Below, one piece after another: positions 23,317 to 32,793 of a stretch of DNA of 64,000 bases; positions within the stretch are counted from its first letter, which is position 1; every line of letters begins with the position of its first letter. Origin of the DNA: Paenibacillaceae bacterium GAS479 (lineage in GTDB: Bacteria > Bacillota > Bacilli > Paenibacillales > Paenibacillaceae). The notes beneath the pieces are model-generated. The model saw nothing but the letters and a program-made list of their open reading frames with translations, searched no databases and was not told where the DNA came from. The position numbers and the translations under genes were made by a program. The stretch covers positions 136,098 to 200,097 of the forward strand of contig LT629764.1 of the NCBI GenBank assembly GCA_900105225.1. Reading direction: 5' to 3'.

Positions 23317-26300
23317 TTAGTTGTTTTTTAACTCCAGCATTCTGATAACCATTGCGACCGCCTCTGCTCGAGTAGCCGATGCGCCTGGTTCAAACTTTCC
23401 ATCTTCTCTTCCGCTTACAAATCCCGCCTTATATGCGGCGGCGATATAAGGTCTAGCCCATTCCGGTATCTGCTTGTCATCGGTAAACATCGTTACTGAA
23501 GCCTTAAGCTCAACCTTGGTATCAAGCGCTCTCATAATCATGACAACCATTTCGAGCCGAGTCATGCTTTCACCTGATCGGAAGGTGTCATCCTCAAATC
23601 CGTTAATAATGCCCCTCTGGACTAATTGAGAAACGTATGGTCTGGCCCATTCCGGTATGCTCGCTTGGTCGGCAAACTCTGGCTCCCCGCTTTCCCCATC
23701 ATTCAGTTTCAGTGCTCTTCCTAGCAGAGCTGCAAATTCACCTCGCGTTGTTATCCGGCCCGGCTGGAATGTGCCGTCAGCAAATCCCTTGACGATATCG
23801 AGTTTAACCGCTTTTTGAATGACTTGAGCTGCCCAATGCTCAGCACCCAAGTCCGGCCATTCAACATTCTCTTCGTGCTGCCCTGGCTCATTTCCAGGTT
23901 CAGCGCTCGGTGTTGGTGTTGGTGTTGGTGTTGGTGTTGGTGTTGGTGTTGGTGTTGGTGTTGGTGTTGGCGTCGGCGTCGCTATTGGCGTCGGCGTCGC
24001 TGTTGGCGTCGGCGTCGCTGTTGGCGTCGGCGTCGCTGTTGGCGTCGGCGTCGCTGTTGGCGTCGGCGTCGCTGTTGGCGTCGGCGTCGCTGTTGGCGTC
24101 GGCGTCGCTGTTGGCGTCGGCGTCGCTGTTGGCGTCGGCGTCGCTATTGGCGTCGGCGTCGCTGTTGGCGTCGGCGTCGCTGTTGGCGTCGGCGTCGCTG
24201 TTGGCGTCGGCGTCGCTGTTGGCGTCGGCGTCGCTGTTGGCGTCGGCGTCGCTGTTGGCGTCGGCGTCGCTGTTGGCGTCGGCGTCGCTGTTGGCGTCGG
24301 CGTCGCTGTTGGCGTCGGCGTCGCTGTTGGCGTCGGCGTCGCTGTTGGCGTCGGCGTCGCTGTTGGCGTCGGCGTCGCTGTTGGCGTCGGCGTCGGCGTC
24401 GTTGCATCATTAAGAATGATTTCATTAATCCTAGTCCAACGTGATGCTTCTTCTTTTACAGTAAGACGAACGTACTTAACTTGTACTTCGCTAACTTCGA
24501 CCGTCTGCCTATTTAATTTATCCATTTCTCCTACTGTAACCCAATTTGTTCCATCCATAGAAACCCCAATATCTGATTTAGCCAACAAGTCCGTAGTATT
24601 CTCTGATATGAGTGTAATTGAATGCAATTGCAGTGGGTGGCTTAATTCTAATTGAATATAATCGCCAATGTTCTGAGCAGAGCTAATCCAAGTAAACGTA
24701 TTTAAATCGCCATCAGCAGCATTTTGCCATGCATATTCCGTTTTCCATGGTTGCTTGTTTGCAGATACAACAATTGTCGGTGTTACGGTTGGCGTTGGCG
24801 TTGGCGTCGGTGTCGGTGTCGGCGTTGGTGTCGGTGTCGGTGTTGGTGTCGGCGTTGGTGTCGGCGCTGGCGTATCATTAAGGGCTATTTCATTAATCAT
24901 AGTCCAACGTGATGCTTCTTCTTTTACAGTAAGACGAACGAACTTAACTTGTACTCGGCTGACAGTGATTGTCTGCCTATTCAATTTGTCCATTTCTCCG
25001 ACTTTAACCCAATTCGTTCCATCCATAGAAACTTCAACATCTGATTTAGCCAGCAGGTCCGATGTATTAACTGAAGTAAGTGAGATGGAATGTAACTGCA
25101 GTGGATCTCTTAATTCTAATTGAATGTAATCACCAATGCTTTGAGTAGAACTAATCCAAGTAAACGTATTTAAATCACCATCAGCAGCATTTTGCCATGC
25201 ATATTCTGGTTTCCATGGTTGTTTGTTTGCAGATACAACAATTGAATTACCGGATTCCGCTAAACCATCCATAACAGCTTGTAACGCTGCCGTTGCTGCT
25301 GCCAATTCTTCCGCAGATTCGCTGGTGTCCAAAGCGGCTTCAGCCGCTCCAATTGCTACTTGCAAAGCTTCGAAAGAGTCCGCTGTATACTTTCCGTTGG
25401 CATTGGTAATCGCTTTAGCTTTATTCACCAAATCGACTAATCCGGAATTATTGAGTATTGGGGAAGTAAACTGATAGCTACCGGATTGAAGCTCATAGAC
25501 CGCGTTGCCATTCTCGTATTTAACAAATGTGACTCCAGCGGACTCCGATGCCCGCTTCCCGCCTTCCAGCACTGCACTCTCAGAGGCGGCAGGGATGTAC
25601 AGGGTAGCCGTAGTGTTCGCCGGTACCGTCGCGCTATACGTAAACATGTCATTGCTGATATTCCACGAGCTGACGATCCGTCCATACACAGAATCATAGT
25701 AACCTTGAGCCGAAGTCATGACTTTATCAGGATCGGGAGTAGGCTGCAAAATGAAATGTTTGAAACCAGGATTATTCTGATCGCGCTGTATACCTAGCGA
25801 ATACGCCATCATCCATTGACCGATAGCCCCGAAGGAATAATGGTTGAATGAGTTCATATTATTGTAGCGGCCGAAACCATTTTCTTTTGTATATGAATCC
25901 AATCGCTCCCAGATCGTGGTTGCGCCTTGTTTTACGGAATACAACCAAGACGGATAAGAGGTCTGCTGCAGTTGACGATAGGCTAAATCACTATGCCCTC
26001 CGTCTGATAGCGCCTTGCTGATCCACGCAGTTCCGATAAAGCCGGTCATCAACGAATAGTCAGGAAGTAATGCCTTATTGTCGTCGATGTTTTGACGCGT
26101 TACCGAATTTGCGAGATTTTCATTCATGACAGGTATGTTCTCATCACTGAAAGCTCCAAGAGCTAATGGAACAGCATAGGAAGTTTGTGTATCCATAAGC
26201 GTACCGTCGGATTTGACCGTTTTTTTGACAGGTTTGTTATCGACATTTACGATTTTCACGAATGTGTCATTAAAGTAATTCTTGCGCTCGTTGTATGAGG

Positions 26301-29052
26301 CCCAATATTTTGCAGCATCCCCCGATTGACCGAGAACTTCAGCGGTTTTGGCCATAATCCACAGATCGTAAACGTAATAGGCTGTCGCCAGGAAGATCGG
26401 TTCATTCTGTTCGTACTGAGGACTAAGCCAGTCACCTAGCCTCGCATCATAAGCATAATTAGTGCTCAAGTAATCCATGTATTTTTTCATCGCATCGTAA
26501 TGCTGTCTCAATACAGCAACATTGCCATACTGCTGATAAACTTCCCAAGATATAGTCATGCCCGCGCTTCCCCACAGAACTCCACCGAATCCATTTTGAC
26601 CCGGAGTAGCGTCTTTGAATCTGCCGCTCGAATCCTGGGAATCACGCAAAGCCTGCAATTGACGGGTAAGGAATTGGTCTGCATCCGTGATATAGGTACC
26701 TGTTCTCGAAAATACCGAGATGTCGCCGGACCAAGCCATCCGCTCATTACGCTGCGGGGAGTCAGTAGGAACGCTAAGGAAGTTTCCGCGAGTGGACCAG
26801 TTAATATTTTGCCATAGCTTGTTCACTTCACTGTTTGAGGATTCATAATGAGAAGCTTCATTTTTCATTGAGCTGATAACCAGTCCCTGCACGGCATCTA
26901 TCGGCAACGGTTCATCAACACCCGTTATCTCAATATAACGATAGCCATGAAAAGTGAATCGCGGCTGAATAACTTCATCTCCACCTTTGAGAATGTAAGT
27001 ATCCTGGGCATGGGCAGCCCGAATATTTTCCAACATGATCATACCGACGTTGACCCCGTATTGGGGCAGATTCGGATAAAGCACCTCAGCATAGCGCATC
27101 GTGATTTTTTGACCGGCAATACCGTTCTTAATCGTGATTTTAGGTACACCCGCCATATTCTGTCCCATATCATACACATAGACCTTTTGGCCCGGGCGGA
27201 CATCCGTTACGCTTTTAGCTGTAAGCGTTTTCACAATACTTGCGTTATCGCCAACTTGACCGATCATCTTCATGTTGTTATACAGCAAAGGCCACTCCAC
27301 AAAGGCATTTGTGCTGTCCAGCTTTACCTCAAACGCGCTCTTCCAGTTGCTGTCGTCATATCCCGCCGTGCTCCAACCATTGATTGCTGCTTCTTTAGTC
27401 GCATCATAGTTCTCACCCTGGAAGAAGCTGCCGTATTGGATGGGGCCGTCATTATAATATTTCCATTCGGTGGGATTCGTTGTGACAACTTTGGTCGATC
27501 CGTCGCTATACGTAATAACCAGCTTAGCCAAAAGCGATTGACGGTCGCCGTAATAGTTCCAGTTGTTCCCGATATAGGAGAAATTGCCGCTCCACCAGCC
27601 TTCACCCAGCCAAGCTCCTATTGCATTGTCTCCTCCGGAATGAATCATATCTGTAACGTCATAGGTTTGATACATATGAGTCACATTGTACTGGGTATGA
27701 CCCGGATTAAAATAGTCTTCACCTACACGTTTGCCGTTAATATACATTTCATATACCCCACGGGCTGTAACATATAGGCGGGCTTTGTCAATCTCCTTGT
27801 TGTCGGCAGCAAACTCTGTTCGCAGCATAGGAACCGAATTTCGGCTTGGGTTTGCCACAGCAAAGATACCGTCGGATCCACCGTCCAGAACATATGCACC
27901 ATTTTCTACCACAAATCCCGAATTCGCATCATTCGCAAATCCGCTGTAAATGCCGTTGTATGGGGTCATTTGGCTCAGCTTCTCTTTAAACAGCGTACTA
28001 GAAGGCTTGCGAAAATTGTACACTTCGAGGTTAGAGAAGGAAGCCTTCTGCCCGGCGTCCATCTTAAAACCGATGTCGGCCAACATCGGGAAGCTGATAA
28101 AATCACCGCTTGCACCTAAAGGATTAAGTTTTGCACTCTGGATTCGGTTGCTTTCACCTGTTCCATCTACATATATAATGCATTGCTCAAGGTTTTCCTC
28201 CAAATAAAACACGTGCGCGTTATATTTGTTATCCTTGTTGATTAACGTCAATGGAATCGTGCCCGTATTAAGCGGAGTATCCGCCTTATCACCAGGAGCA
28301 TAGCCCACTCGATAAATATTGAACTTAGCTAAACCTTGAGTAGAGCCATCTACCGCGGAAATATCAAGTTCAAATTTAAAATAGCTTTGATCTTTTCCGC
28401 TCTGGATATTGTAAATATTTTTATTTTTGTCCATCAAACGGCTATCATTTGCGCCAAGTACAAAGCCTGCTTTTGTACTGTTCGAGCCGCTGTCAAGCTT
28501 CATGCTGTATTTCACCTTAAATACGGACAGAGAGTGTGAAAACAGCACCATATCATCTTGACCGCCGCCAATCCAGGTTGCGCCATTCCATGCGGAAAGT
28601 TCTGGATTCATCAGACCTGTCTCAAACCATGAAGCTCCCGTAGCGGAATCTCCGTTTTGATCCCAAACGGTAACCGTCCAACTGTACTTGGTTGCTGCCC
28701 TTAAAGCATCACCCCCGTAAGAAATACCTACTGAGGCGCCACTTGCGACCTTGTCTGAGTCCCAAACCACTTTATCTTCGGGATCCTTGACGATGATTCG
28801 GTAAGCGGTCTGTATGTACCCTCGTGCATCGGATGAAACGACCATTTGCCAGCCAAAGTTTGGCTTGTCCACATCGATTCCGAGCGGTGTTGCGGTTGAT
28901 TCGACCTTGAGATTGGTAATCGTAACAGCTGAAACGGGTGCCGCCAAAGATACTGGACTATAGATGCTGGACACCGAGCCTGCCATGAGGACCATAACAA
29001 GAGAAGCCATACTCAACTTGCGTTTGGCATTCGTTAAGGATAAAAAACTCAT
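23317..29052 (-). CDS. SLH-anchored GH78-type alpha-L-rhamnosidase, 1911 aa
   Basis: A secreted, wall-bound glycoside hydrolase expected to release L-rhamnose from plant or microbial glycans. From the N-terminus: signal peptide (about 1-38, ending SLAAP), rhamnosidase N-terminal domains with [17 protein letters not shown] and the AYRIIV strand, then the GH78 barrel with the general-acid segment [13 protein letters not shown] (about residue 770) and the [10 protein letters not shown] segment (about 1047). Next come a FIVAR-like helical domain (1205-1267), two nearly identical F5/8C-like binding domains (about 1270-1390 and 1424-1549) joined by a PT linker, a (ATPTPT)n linker of about 160 residues, and three SLH domains (about 1732-1907). 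The ATG at 29052 has AAGGA 7 nt upstream. Usual GH78 motifs have DER; here it is NER, but the Glu is kept. Confidence 0.9.
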   Translation of the reverse strand: MSFLSLTNAKRKLSMASLVMVLMAGSVSSIYSPVSLAAPVSAVTITNLKVESTATPLGIDVDKPNFGWQMVVSSDARGYIQTAYRIIVKDPEDKVVWDSDKVASGASVGISYGGDALRAATKYSWTVTVWDQNGDSATGASWFETGLMNPELSAWNGATWIGGGQDDMVLFSHSLSVFKVKYSMKLDSGSNSTKAGFVLGANDSRLMDKNKNIYNIQSGKDQSYFKFELDISAVDGSTQGLAKFNIYRVGYAPGDKADTPLNTGTIPLTLINKDNKYNAHVFYLEENLEQCIIYVDGTGESNRIQSAKLNPLGASGDFISFPMLADIGFKMDAGQKASFSNLEVYNFRKPSSTLFKEKLSQMTPYNGIYSGFANDANSGFVVENGAYVLDGGSDGIFAVANPSRNSVPMLRTEFAADNKEIDKARLYVTARGVYEMYINGKRVGEDYFNPGHTQYNVTHMYQTYDVTDMIHSGGDNAIGAWLGEGWWSGNFSYIGNNWNYYGDRQSLLAKLVITYSDGSTKVVTTNPTEWKYYNDGPIQYGSFFQGENYDATKEAAINGWSTAGYDDSNWKSAFEVKLDSTNAFVEWPLLYNNMKMIGQVGDNASIVKTLTAKSVTDVRPGQKVYVYDMGQNMAGVPKITIKNGIAGQKITMRYAEVLYPNLPQYGVNVGMIMLENIRAAHAQDTYILKGGDEVIQPRFTFHGYRYIEITGVDEPLPIDAVQGLVISSMKNEASHYESSNSEVNKLWQNINWSTRGNFLSVPTDSPQRNERMAWSGDISVFSRTGTYITDADQFLTRQLQALRDSQDSSGRFKDATPGQNGFGGVLWGSAGMTISWEVYQQYGNVAVLRQHYDAMKKYMDYLSTNYAYDARLGDWLSPQYEQNEPIFLATAYYVYDLWIMAKTAEVLGQSGDAAKYWASYNERKNYFNDTFVKIVNVDNKPVKKTVKSDGTLMDTQTSYAVPLALGAFSDENIPVMNENLANSVTRQNIDDNKALLPDYSLMTGFIGTAWISKALSDGGHSDLAYRQLQQTSYPSWLYSVKQGATTIWERLDSYTKENGFGRYNNMNSFNHYSFGAIGQWMMAYSLGIQRDQNNPGFKHFILQPTPDPDKVMTSAQGYYDSVYGRIVSSWNISNDMFTYSATVPANTTATLYIPAASESAVLEGGKRASESAGVTFVKYENGNAVYELQSGSYQFTSPILNNSGLVDLVNKAKAITNANGKYTADSFEALQVAIGAAEAALDTSESAEELAAATAALQAVMDGLAESGNSIVVSANKQPWKPEYAWQNAADGDLNTFTWISSTQSIGDYIQLELRDPLQLHSISLTSVNTSDLLAKSDVEVSMDGTNWVKVGEMDKLNRQTITVSRVQVKFVRLTVKEEASRWTMINEIALNDTPAPTPTPTPTPTPTPTPTPTPTPTPTPTVTPTIVVSANKQPWKTEYAWQNAADGDLNTFTWISSAQNIGDYIQLELSHPLQLHSITLISENTTDLLAKSDIGVSMDGTNWVTVGEMDKLNRQTVEVSEVQVKYVRLTVKEEASRWTRINEIILNDATTPTPTPTATPTPTATPTPTATPTPTATPTPTATPTPTATPTPTATPTPTATPTPTATPTPTATPTPTATPTPTATPTPTATPTPIATPTPTATPTPTATPTPTATPTPTATPTPTATPTPTATPTPTATPTPTATPTPIATPTPTPTPTPTPTPTPTPTPTPTPSAEPGNEPGQHEENVEWPDLGAEHWAAQVIQKAVKLDIVKGFADGTFQPGRITTRGEFAALLGRALKLNDGESGEPEFADQASIPEWARPYVSQLVQRGIINGFEDDTFRSGESMTRLEMVVMIMRALDTKVELKASVTMFTDDKQIPEWARPYIAAAYKAGFVSGREDGKFEPGASATRAEAVAMVIRMLELKNN
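23912..24400 (-). repeat. Minisatellite coding for the Pro-Thr/Ala linker
   Basis: 23 head-to-tail copies of an 18-bp unit (plus strand GCTGTTGGCGTCGGCGTC) run from 23981 to 24394, each coding ATPTPT in reverse. Only two copies vary (GCTATT, giving Ile), units 1 and 10, which suggests a larger duplication. A simpler GGTGTT repeat (PT) extends to 23912. Because 18 is a multiple of 3, copy number can change without frameshift. Confidence 0.95.
24405..25250 (-). repeat. Duplicated F5/8C-like domain
   Basis: Two direct copies of about 360 bp (about 24405-24780 and 24885-25250) encode almost the same domain, each with [32 protein letters not shown] and KEEASRW. They are separated by a PT linker (24782-24870). 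The low divergence points to a recent tandem duplication. Confidence 0.85.
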
Positions 29053-29086
29053 AGGATCATCCTTCTCTCTTCCTTTTTGTATATGT

Positions 29087-29134
29087 ATCATATCGAGAAT
29101 GACCCGTTACTTGAAGGAGACAAATGTTACTTGA
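29087..29134 (-). promoter_or_regulatory. Rhamnosidase promoter with a pair of direct repeats
   Basis: The minus-strand -10 TATGAT (29092-29087) has a weak -35 TTCAAG (29115-29110) 17 bp upstream. Overlapping and preceding that -35 are two exact copies of the 9-mer TCAAGTAAC (plus strand GTTACTTGA at 29106-29114 and 29126-29134), 20 bp apart and so on the same helix face. This is the layout of an AraC-family activator site. No such regulator gene is in the window. Confidence 0.6.
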
Positions 29135-29439
29135 GGGGTGACCATCTTGACAATTAATTAACCTGCATGCGGTAGTCCGTCCCGGCGGAACGTACTTTTC
29201 CAGCAGTACCATCGACTTCCTGAAGTAAACCTACCAACAGCTCGGTAAACGTCACGTGGAGTTTATCCGGTTCAACGACGGCTTTGGGCGGTGAGGACTT
29301 CTGCCGGCAAATTTCAGCAACAAAAAAGACCACTCCTTCAAATGTAATTTAATACATCTGAGAAATGGTCCCATTTGGGTTAAACCTGGTTTTATATAGA
29401 CTACAACTTTTCTAAAATTTAGAAACTGCTGTAGCCCTT
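29135..29439. other. Non-coding stretch between rhamnosidase and tRNA-Pro
   Basis: About 300 bp with no gene that has a ribosome site. Short coding-like pieces could be debris of older insertions; I recognise nothing in it. Confidence 0.4.
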
Positions 29440-29451
29440 GGCTATAATGTA

Positions 29452-29528
29452 TGGTCGGAGTAACAGGATTTGAACCTGCGACCTCACCCACCCCAAGGGT
29501 GCGCGCTACCAGGCTGCGCCATACCCCG
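29452..29528 (-). tRNA. tRNA-Pro(GGG)
   Basis: 77 nt including encoded CCA. The acceptor stem CGGGGTA pairs with TACTCCG (one G-T), the D stem is GCGC/GCGC, the anticodon stem CACCC/GGGTG encloses TTGGGGT with anticodon GGG, and the T arm is GCAGG-TTCAAAT-CCTGT. It reads CCC and CCU. The 3' half is duplicated at 21399-21443, marking it as the integration site of the island. Confidence 0.97.
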
Positions 29529-29722
29529 ACATTACAAACGCAACCGAACGAGTAAAAACACTTATGTAACGCCAGTTCCAACGAATATTCATACAATAAG
29601 TTCGGTGGCTTCCGTTCGGCACAGGGATGATTATAGCACCTAGACGCGCACCCCTGCAACATAAAAACTAGCACTTTTGAGGAAGAAATTTCGTCTCTTT
29701 TTCCAAAGCTATCCGTTAAAAC

Positions 29723-29751
29723 AAAAAACGTCCGAATGTAAACATTCGGAC
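29723..29751 (-). terminator. hbs terminator
   Basis: The minus-strand GTCCGAATG/CATTCGGAC stem with a 4-base loop is followed by GTTTTTTG, 20 bp after the hbs stop codon. Confidence 0.85.
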
Positions 29752-29770
29752 GGGCGCCAGCTATGCTGGA

Positions 29771-30046
29771 CTAGTTGGATACCAGGTCCTTGAGGGACTT
29801 GCCTGGTTTGAAAGCAGGCGTTTTGCTGGCAGGAATATCGATCTCCACACCAGTTTGGGGATTGCGGCCTTTACGAGCTTGGCGCTCGCGAACTTCGAAG
29901 TTGCCAAAGCCTACGAGTTGTACCTTATCGCCCGATTGAAGAGCGTCGGAGATGGCTTCGAACACGGCGTCTACCGCCTTCGTTGCGTCCTTCTTGGACA
30001 GCTCGGTCACTTCAGTTACTTTGTTAATCAGATCGGTCTTGTTCAA
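29771..30046 (-). CDS. hbs: HU nucleoid protein
   Basis: 91 aa, near-identical in pattern to B. subtilis HBsu: [24 protein letters not shown], the [25 protein letters not shown] arm (read in pieces) and [18 protein letters not shown] choose the TTG at 30046, which has AGGAGG 8 nt upstream; a GTG nine bases earlier overlaps the ribosome site. It bends and compacts DNA as a dimer. The neighbours spoIVA (upstream) and mtrB (downstream) are as in B. subtilis, but a transporter operon and the island have been inserted on either side. Confidence 0.96.
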   Translation of the reverse strand: MNKTDLINKVTEVTELSKKDATKAVDAVFEAISDALQSGDKVQLVGFGNFEVRERQARKGRNPQTGVEIDIPASKTPAFKPGKSLKDLVSN

Positions 30047-30073
30047 TGAACTCACCTCCTGTAATTTCTCACC

Positions 30074-30160
30074 TTATCACATGGTTTAACCGTTTCCTGC
30101 AAAAATATACCTGTTCAGGCGGAACAAACTTATACTAATACAGTAGCACCCGGAATACAA
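30074..30160 (-). promoter_or_regulatory. Two tandem hbs promoters
   Basis: Distal: TTGTAT (30160-30155) and TAGTAT (30137-30132), 17-bp spacer. Proximal: TTGCAG (30102-30097) and TGATAA (30079-30074), 17-bp spacer. Two promoters for this gene are also known in B. subtilis. Confidence 0.6.
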
Positions 30161-30222
30161 GACTATTTTTAACGGCGTACAGGGGCAATTCTCATGCCGC
30201 TAGCGCGTCCTTAAGCCCTTTC

Positions 30223-31209
30223 TCAGGCCTTTCTGCGATTGAGATGGATGAACGTAATAGCCAGTGCCAGCACTAGTACTCCACCCTTGATGAAGTCATT
30301 GGAATAATAGGGAACATTCATCATAGTGAGACCGTTCAGCAGCACTCCGATCAGCACCGCACCGAAAAAGGTACCGACAATATTAGGACGTCCAGCCCCG
30401 AGCACCGAGTAACCGACAAACACGGCGGCGACCGCCTCCATCAGGATCGGCGCACCAGCTCCGGATTGACCGCTGCCAGTGCGTGCTGCGAACAGCAGAC
30501 CGCCCACAGCGGCAAACAAACCTGACAACACATATGCGGCAGTACGAATTCGTTTAACCCTTACGCCGGAAAGGCGAGCAGCCTCTTCATTGCCTCCGGT
30601 CATCTCCATCTGGCGACCGGTTCGGGTATATTTGAAAAAGATAAATACGAGAATGAACGCCAGCACCATCATCACGACGGGCACAGGCATACCTAGCAGC
30701 TCTCCCTGACCGAGCCAGAGGAACGCTGGGGAAATTGAGCCTGGCGCGGAAGAACCATCCGGCATCACCATATTGCTGTAGACCGAATTTCCTTTTGTGA
30801 AAATCTGCTGCAAACCGGAGACGACGTACATCATCGCGAGTGTAGCCAGCAGGTCCGGGATGCGTACACGGACGATCAACAGTGAATTGATCAGACCAAC
30901 TGCCGCGCCGACGAGCAGCGAACCGATGATCACAACGGCAAGCGGCATCTCGTACCATACCATCAGTGCGGTGGAGAAGGCGATGACCATCGACACCGTA
31001 GAGCCCACGGACAGATCGAAACCGTCAACCGACAACGAGAAGGTCACCCCGATGGCGACGAAGGCTGTGATCGAGATCGATCTTAGAATGGAAGCCAAGT
31101 TGTCATAGGTGAAAAAATGCTCGTCCCAAAACGAGAAGAAAATAATGACTAGTCCAATAACGAGCAACGAGCCGTATTTGAAAATAAAATCAGTTAACCT
31201 GGAATTCAA
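30223..31209 (-). CDS. Sugar ABC transporter permease (ribose/RbsC type)
   Basis: A 328-aa membrane protein of the RbsC/AraH/XylH family (BPD_transp_2) with about nine hydrophobic segments. Conserved stretches are VDGFDLSVGSTVSM near residue 60, IVRVRIPDLLATLAMMYV, and GGNEEAARLSGVRVKRIR in the cytoplasmic loop, followed by GLLFAARTGSGQ. The TTG start overlaps the ATPase stop by 4 bp with GGGAGGAG upstream. With the ATPase and lipoprotein upstream it forms a complete CUT2 importer. Substrate unknown. Confidence 0.9.
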   Translation of the reverse strand: MNSRLTDFIFKYGSLLVIGLVIIFFSFWDEHFFTYDNLASILRSISITAFVAIGVTFSLSVDGFDLSVGSTVSMVIAFSTALMVWYEMPLAVVIIGSLLVGAAVGLINSLLIVRVRIPDLLATLAMMYVVSGLQQIFTKGNSVYSNMVMPDGSSAPGSISPAFLWLGQGELLGMPVPVVMMVLAFILVFIFFKYTRTGRQMEMTGGNEEAARLSGVRVKRIRTAAYVLSGLFAAVGGLLFAARTGSGQSGAGAPILMEAVAAVFVGYSVLGAGRPNIVGTFFGAVLIGVLLNGLTMMNVPYYSNDFIKGGVLVLALAITFIHLNRRKA

Positions 31210-32723
31210 GCGACTCCTCCCCTTCCTCCGCTGGCATGGATCAGCAGTTCCTCCTGCGAGACTTCGCCTCGCTGGAATTCGCGCACAATGGCGCCATCAT
31301 ACATAACCAGAATCCGGTCGGCGATGCCGATCGCCTCCTGGAATTCACAGGTCAAGTACAGCACCGCTTTGCCCTGCTGCGCCAGCGATCCTATTACTCG
31401 AAAAATATCGCTTTTCGCGCCTATATCAACACCTTTGGTTGGCTCGTCAAACAGATAGACGCTTGCATCCGTCGGCACCCACTTGCCGATGCTAACTTTC
31501 TGCTGGTTGCCGCCGCTTAACGTCGAGACCATTTGTCCAAGATCGGATGTCTTGATGCCGAGCCGCTCGATAATGCCGGTGGCGCTGGATTCCTCGCGCC
31601 CCCTGGATAGCAGCCCGCCACGCGTCAGCTTGCGCAGCGTTGGCAAAGTGAGGTTCCTGAGCACATTATCACTGGCGATAATACCCTGGCGGCGGCGCTC
31701 CTCCGGAACGAGCACGATCCCGCCGCGGACTGCATCTGCGGGCTGACTCGCCTTGATGCGGTGTCCGGCTACCGACACGCTGCCTTCCGATACAGCATCT
31801 GCGCCAAAAATAGCTCGCGACAGCTCAGTCTTGCCGGCTCCAACAAGCCCGACAACAGCGGTAATTTCGCCTTTGTGAACCTGCAGATCAACTCCGTTGA
31901 CCCTGCTGCCGCTGCGCAGCCCTTTTACTTCGAGTAAAACGTCGCTAATCTCCGCTTCAAGCTTCGGATACTCATCCTCGAAGCGCCTGCCAAGCATCGC
32001 CAATGCTACGTCATCTGCATCAGTCTCCTCGACAGACTTGGTCCAAATGCGACTTCCATCTCTCATCACCGTCACCTGGCTGCATAACCGAAACACCTCT
32101 GGAAGCCGATGTGTAATGAACACCACGCCTATCCCATCCTGCCGCAGCCCCTCCATTACTCGGAAGAGCCGCTCTGCTTCTTCGAGGCTGAGCGGAGCGG
32201 TCGGCTCGTCAAGTACAACAAAGCGAGCTTGCTCCGTGAGTAGACGCGCAATCAAGACGAGTTGCTTCTCAGCCAGCGTCAGATCGCCAGCAGGCTTGTG
32301 AAGCGGAATATCCGCTCCAAGCCTTTTCAGCGTCGCTGCCGCTTCCCGGTGCAACAGCTTCCAATCCACCCACATGCTGCCGCCAGCTGCAGAATGGCGA
32401 TCCAGCATGATGTTTTCCGCCACACTGAGACGGGGCACAAGCGCTGTATCGACCTCCTGATAAACACAGTGGATGCCGAGAGCTTTGGCTTCTTTGGGGC
32501 TGCCGATACGAACCCTCTGCCCGTCTATCTCGATTATGCCTTCATCCGCGGAATAGGCGCCGGACAAAATCTTAATGAGCGTACTTTTGCCGGCGCCATT
32601 CGCTCCAAGCAAAGCGTGGATCTCTCCGCCCCTCAACTCAAGGTCCACTCCATGCAGCGCCGGCACGCCGGAAAATGACTTCCGAACGCCAGCCAGCTTC
32701 AAGCGAGCAAGCTGCTGCTCCAT
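31206..32723 (-). CDS. Sugar ABC transporter ATPase with two nucleotide-binding domains (RbsA type)
   Basis: 505 aa, the fused two-domain ATPase of CUT2 importers. The first domain has Walker A GANGAGKST, signature LTLAEKQLV and Walker B FVVLDEPTAPLS. The second has a degenerate Walker A GLVGAGKTE, signature STLSGGNQQKVSIGKW and Walker B VYLFDEPTKGVD. I choose the ATG at 32723 (MEQQLARL) with GGAGG 7 nt upstream. Coupled to the permease. The group resembles ribose, xylose, galactose and autoinducer-2 systems; specificity cannot be read from the ATPase. Confidence 0.92.
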   Translation of the reverse strand: MEQQLARLKLAGVRKSFSGVPALHGVDLELRGGEIHALLGANGAGKSTLIKILSGAYSADEGIIEIDGQRVRIGSPKEAKALGIHCVYQEVDTALVPRLSVAENIMLDRHSAAGGSMWVDWKLLHREAAATLKRLGADIPLHKPAGDLTLAEKQLVLIARLLTEQARFVVLDEPTAPLSLEEAERLFRVMEGLRQDGIGVVFITHRLPEVFRLCSQVTVMRDGSRIWTKSVEETDADDVALAMLGRRFEDEYPKLEAEISDVLLEVKGLRSGSRVNGVDLQVHKGEITAVVGLVGAGKTELSRAIFGADAVSEGSVSVAGHRIKASQPADAVRGGIVLVPEERRRQGIIASDNVLRNLTLPTLRKLTRGGLLSRGREESSATGIIERLGIKTSDLGQMVSTLSGGNQQKVSIGKWVPTDASVYLFDEPTKGVDIGAKSDIFRVIGSLAQQGKAVLYLTCEFQEAIGIADRILVMYDGAIVREFQRGEVSQEELLIHASGGRGGVA

Positions 32724-32793
32724 CCTTTTCCCTCCCATTGTTAAGCAAACGGAGGCGGCCAACGGCCGCCTCCGCTTGCTTGTTGATTATTTG

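Noticed and set aside
23912-24400. CRISPR-like or spaced repeat array
   Set aside because: The repeats are contiguous with no spacers, and the unit is in frame with a protein linker.
23815-24444. Plus-strand open frames over the rhamnosidase linker (Arg/Cys/Trp-rich and Leu-Ala-Ser repeats)
   Set aside because: The 18-bp repeat has no stop codon in any frame, so long open frames arise by composition. None has a ribosome site, and the minus-strand frame has a full domain protein.
29252-29674. 140-codon minus-strand open frame around tRNA-Pro
   Set aside because: It reads through the tRNA gene and has no ribosome site or domain.
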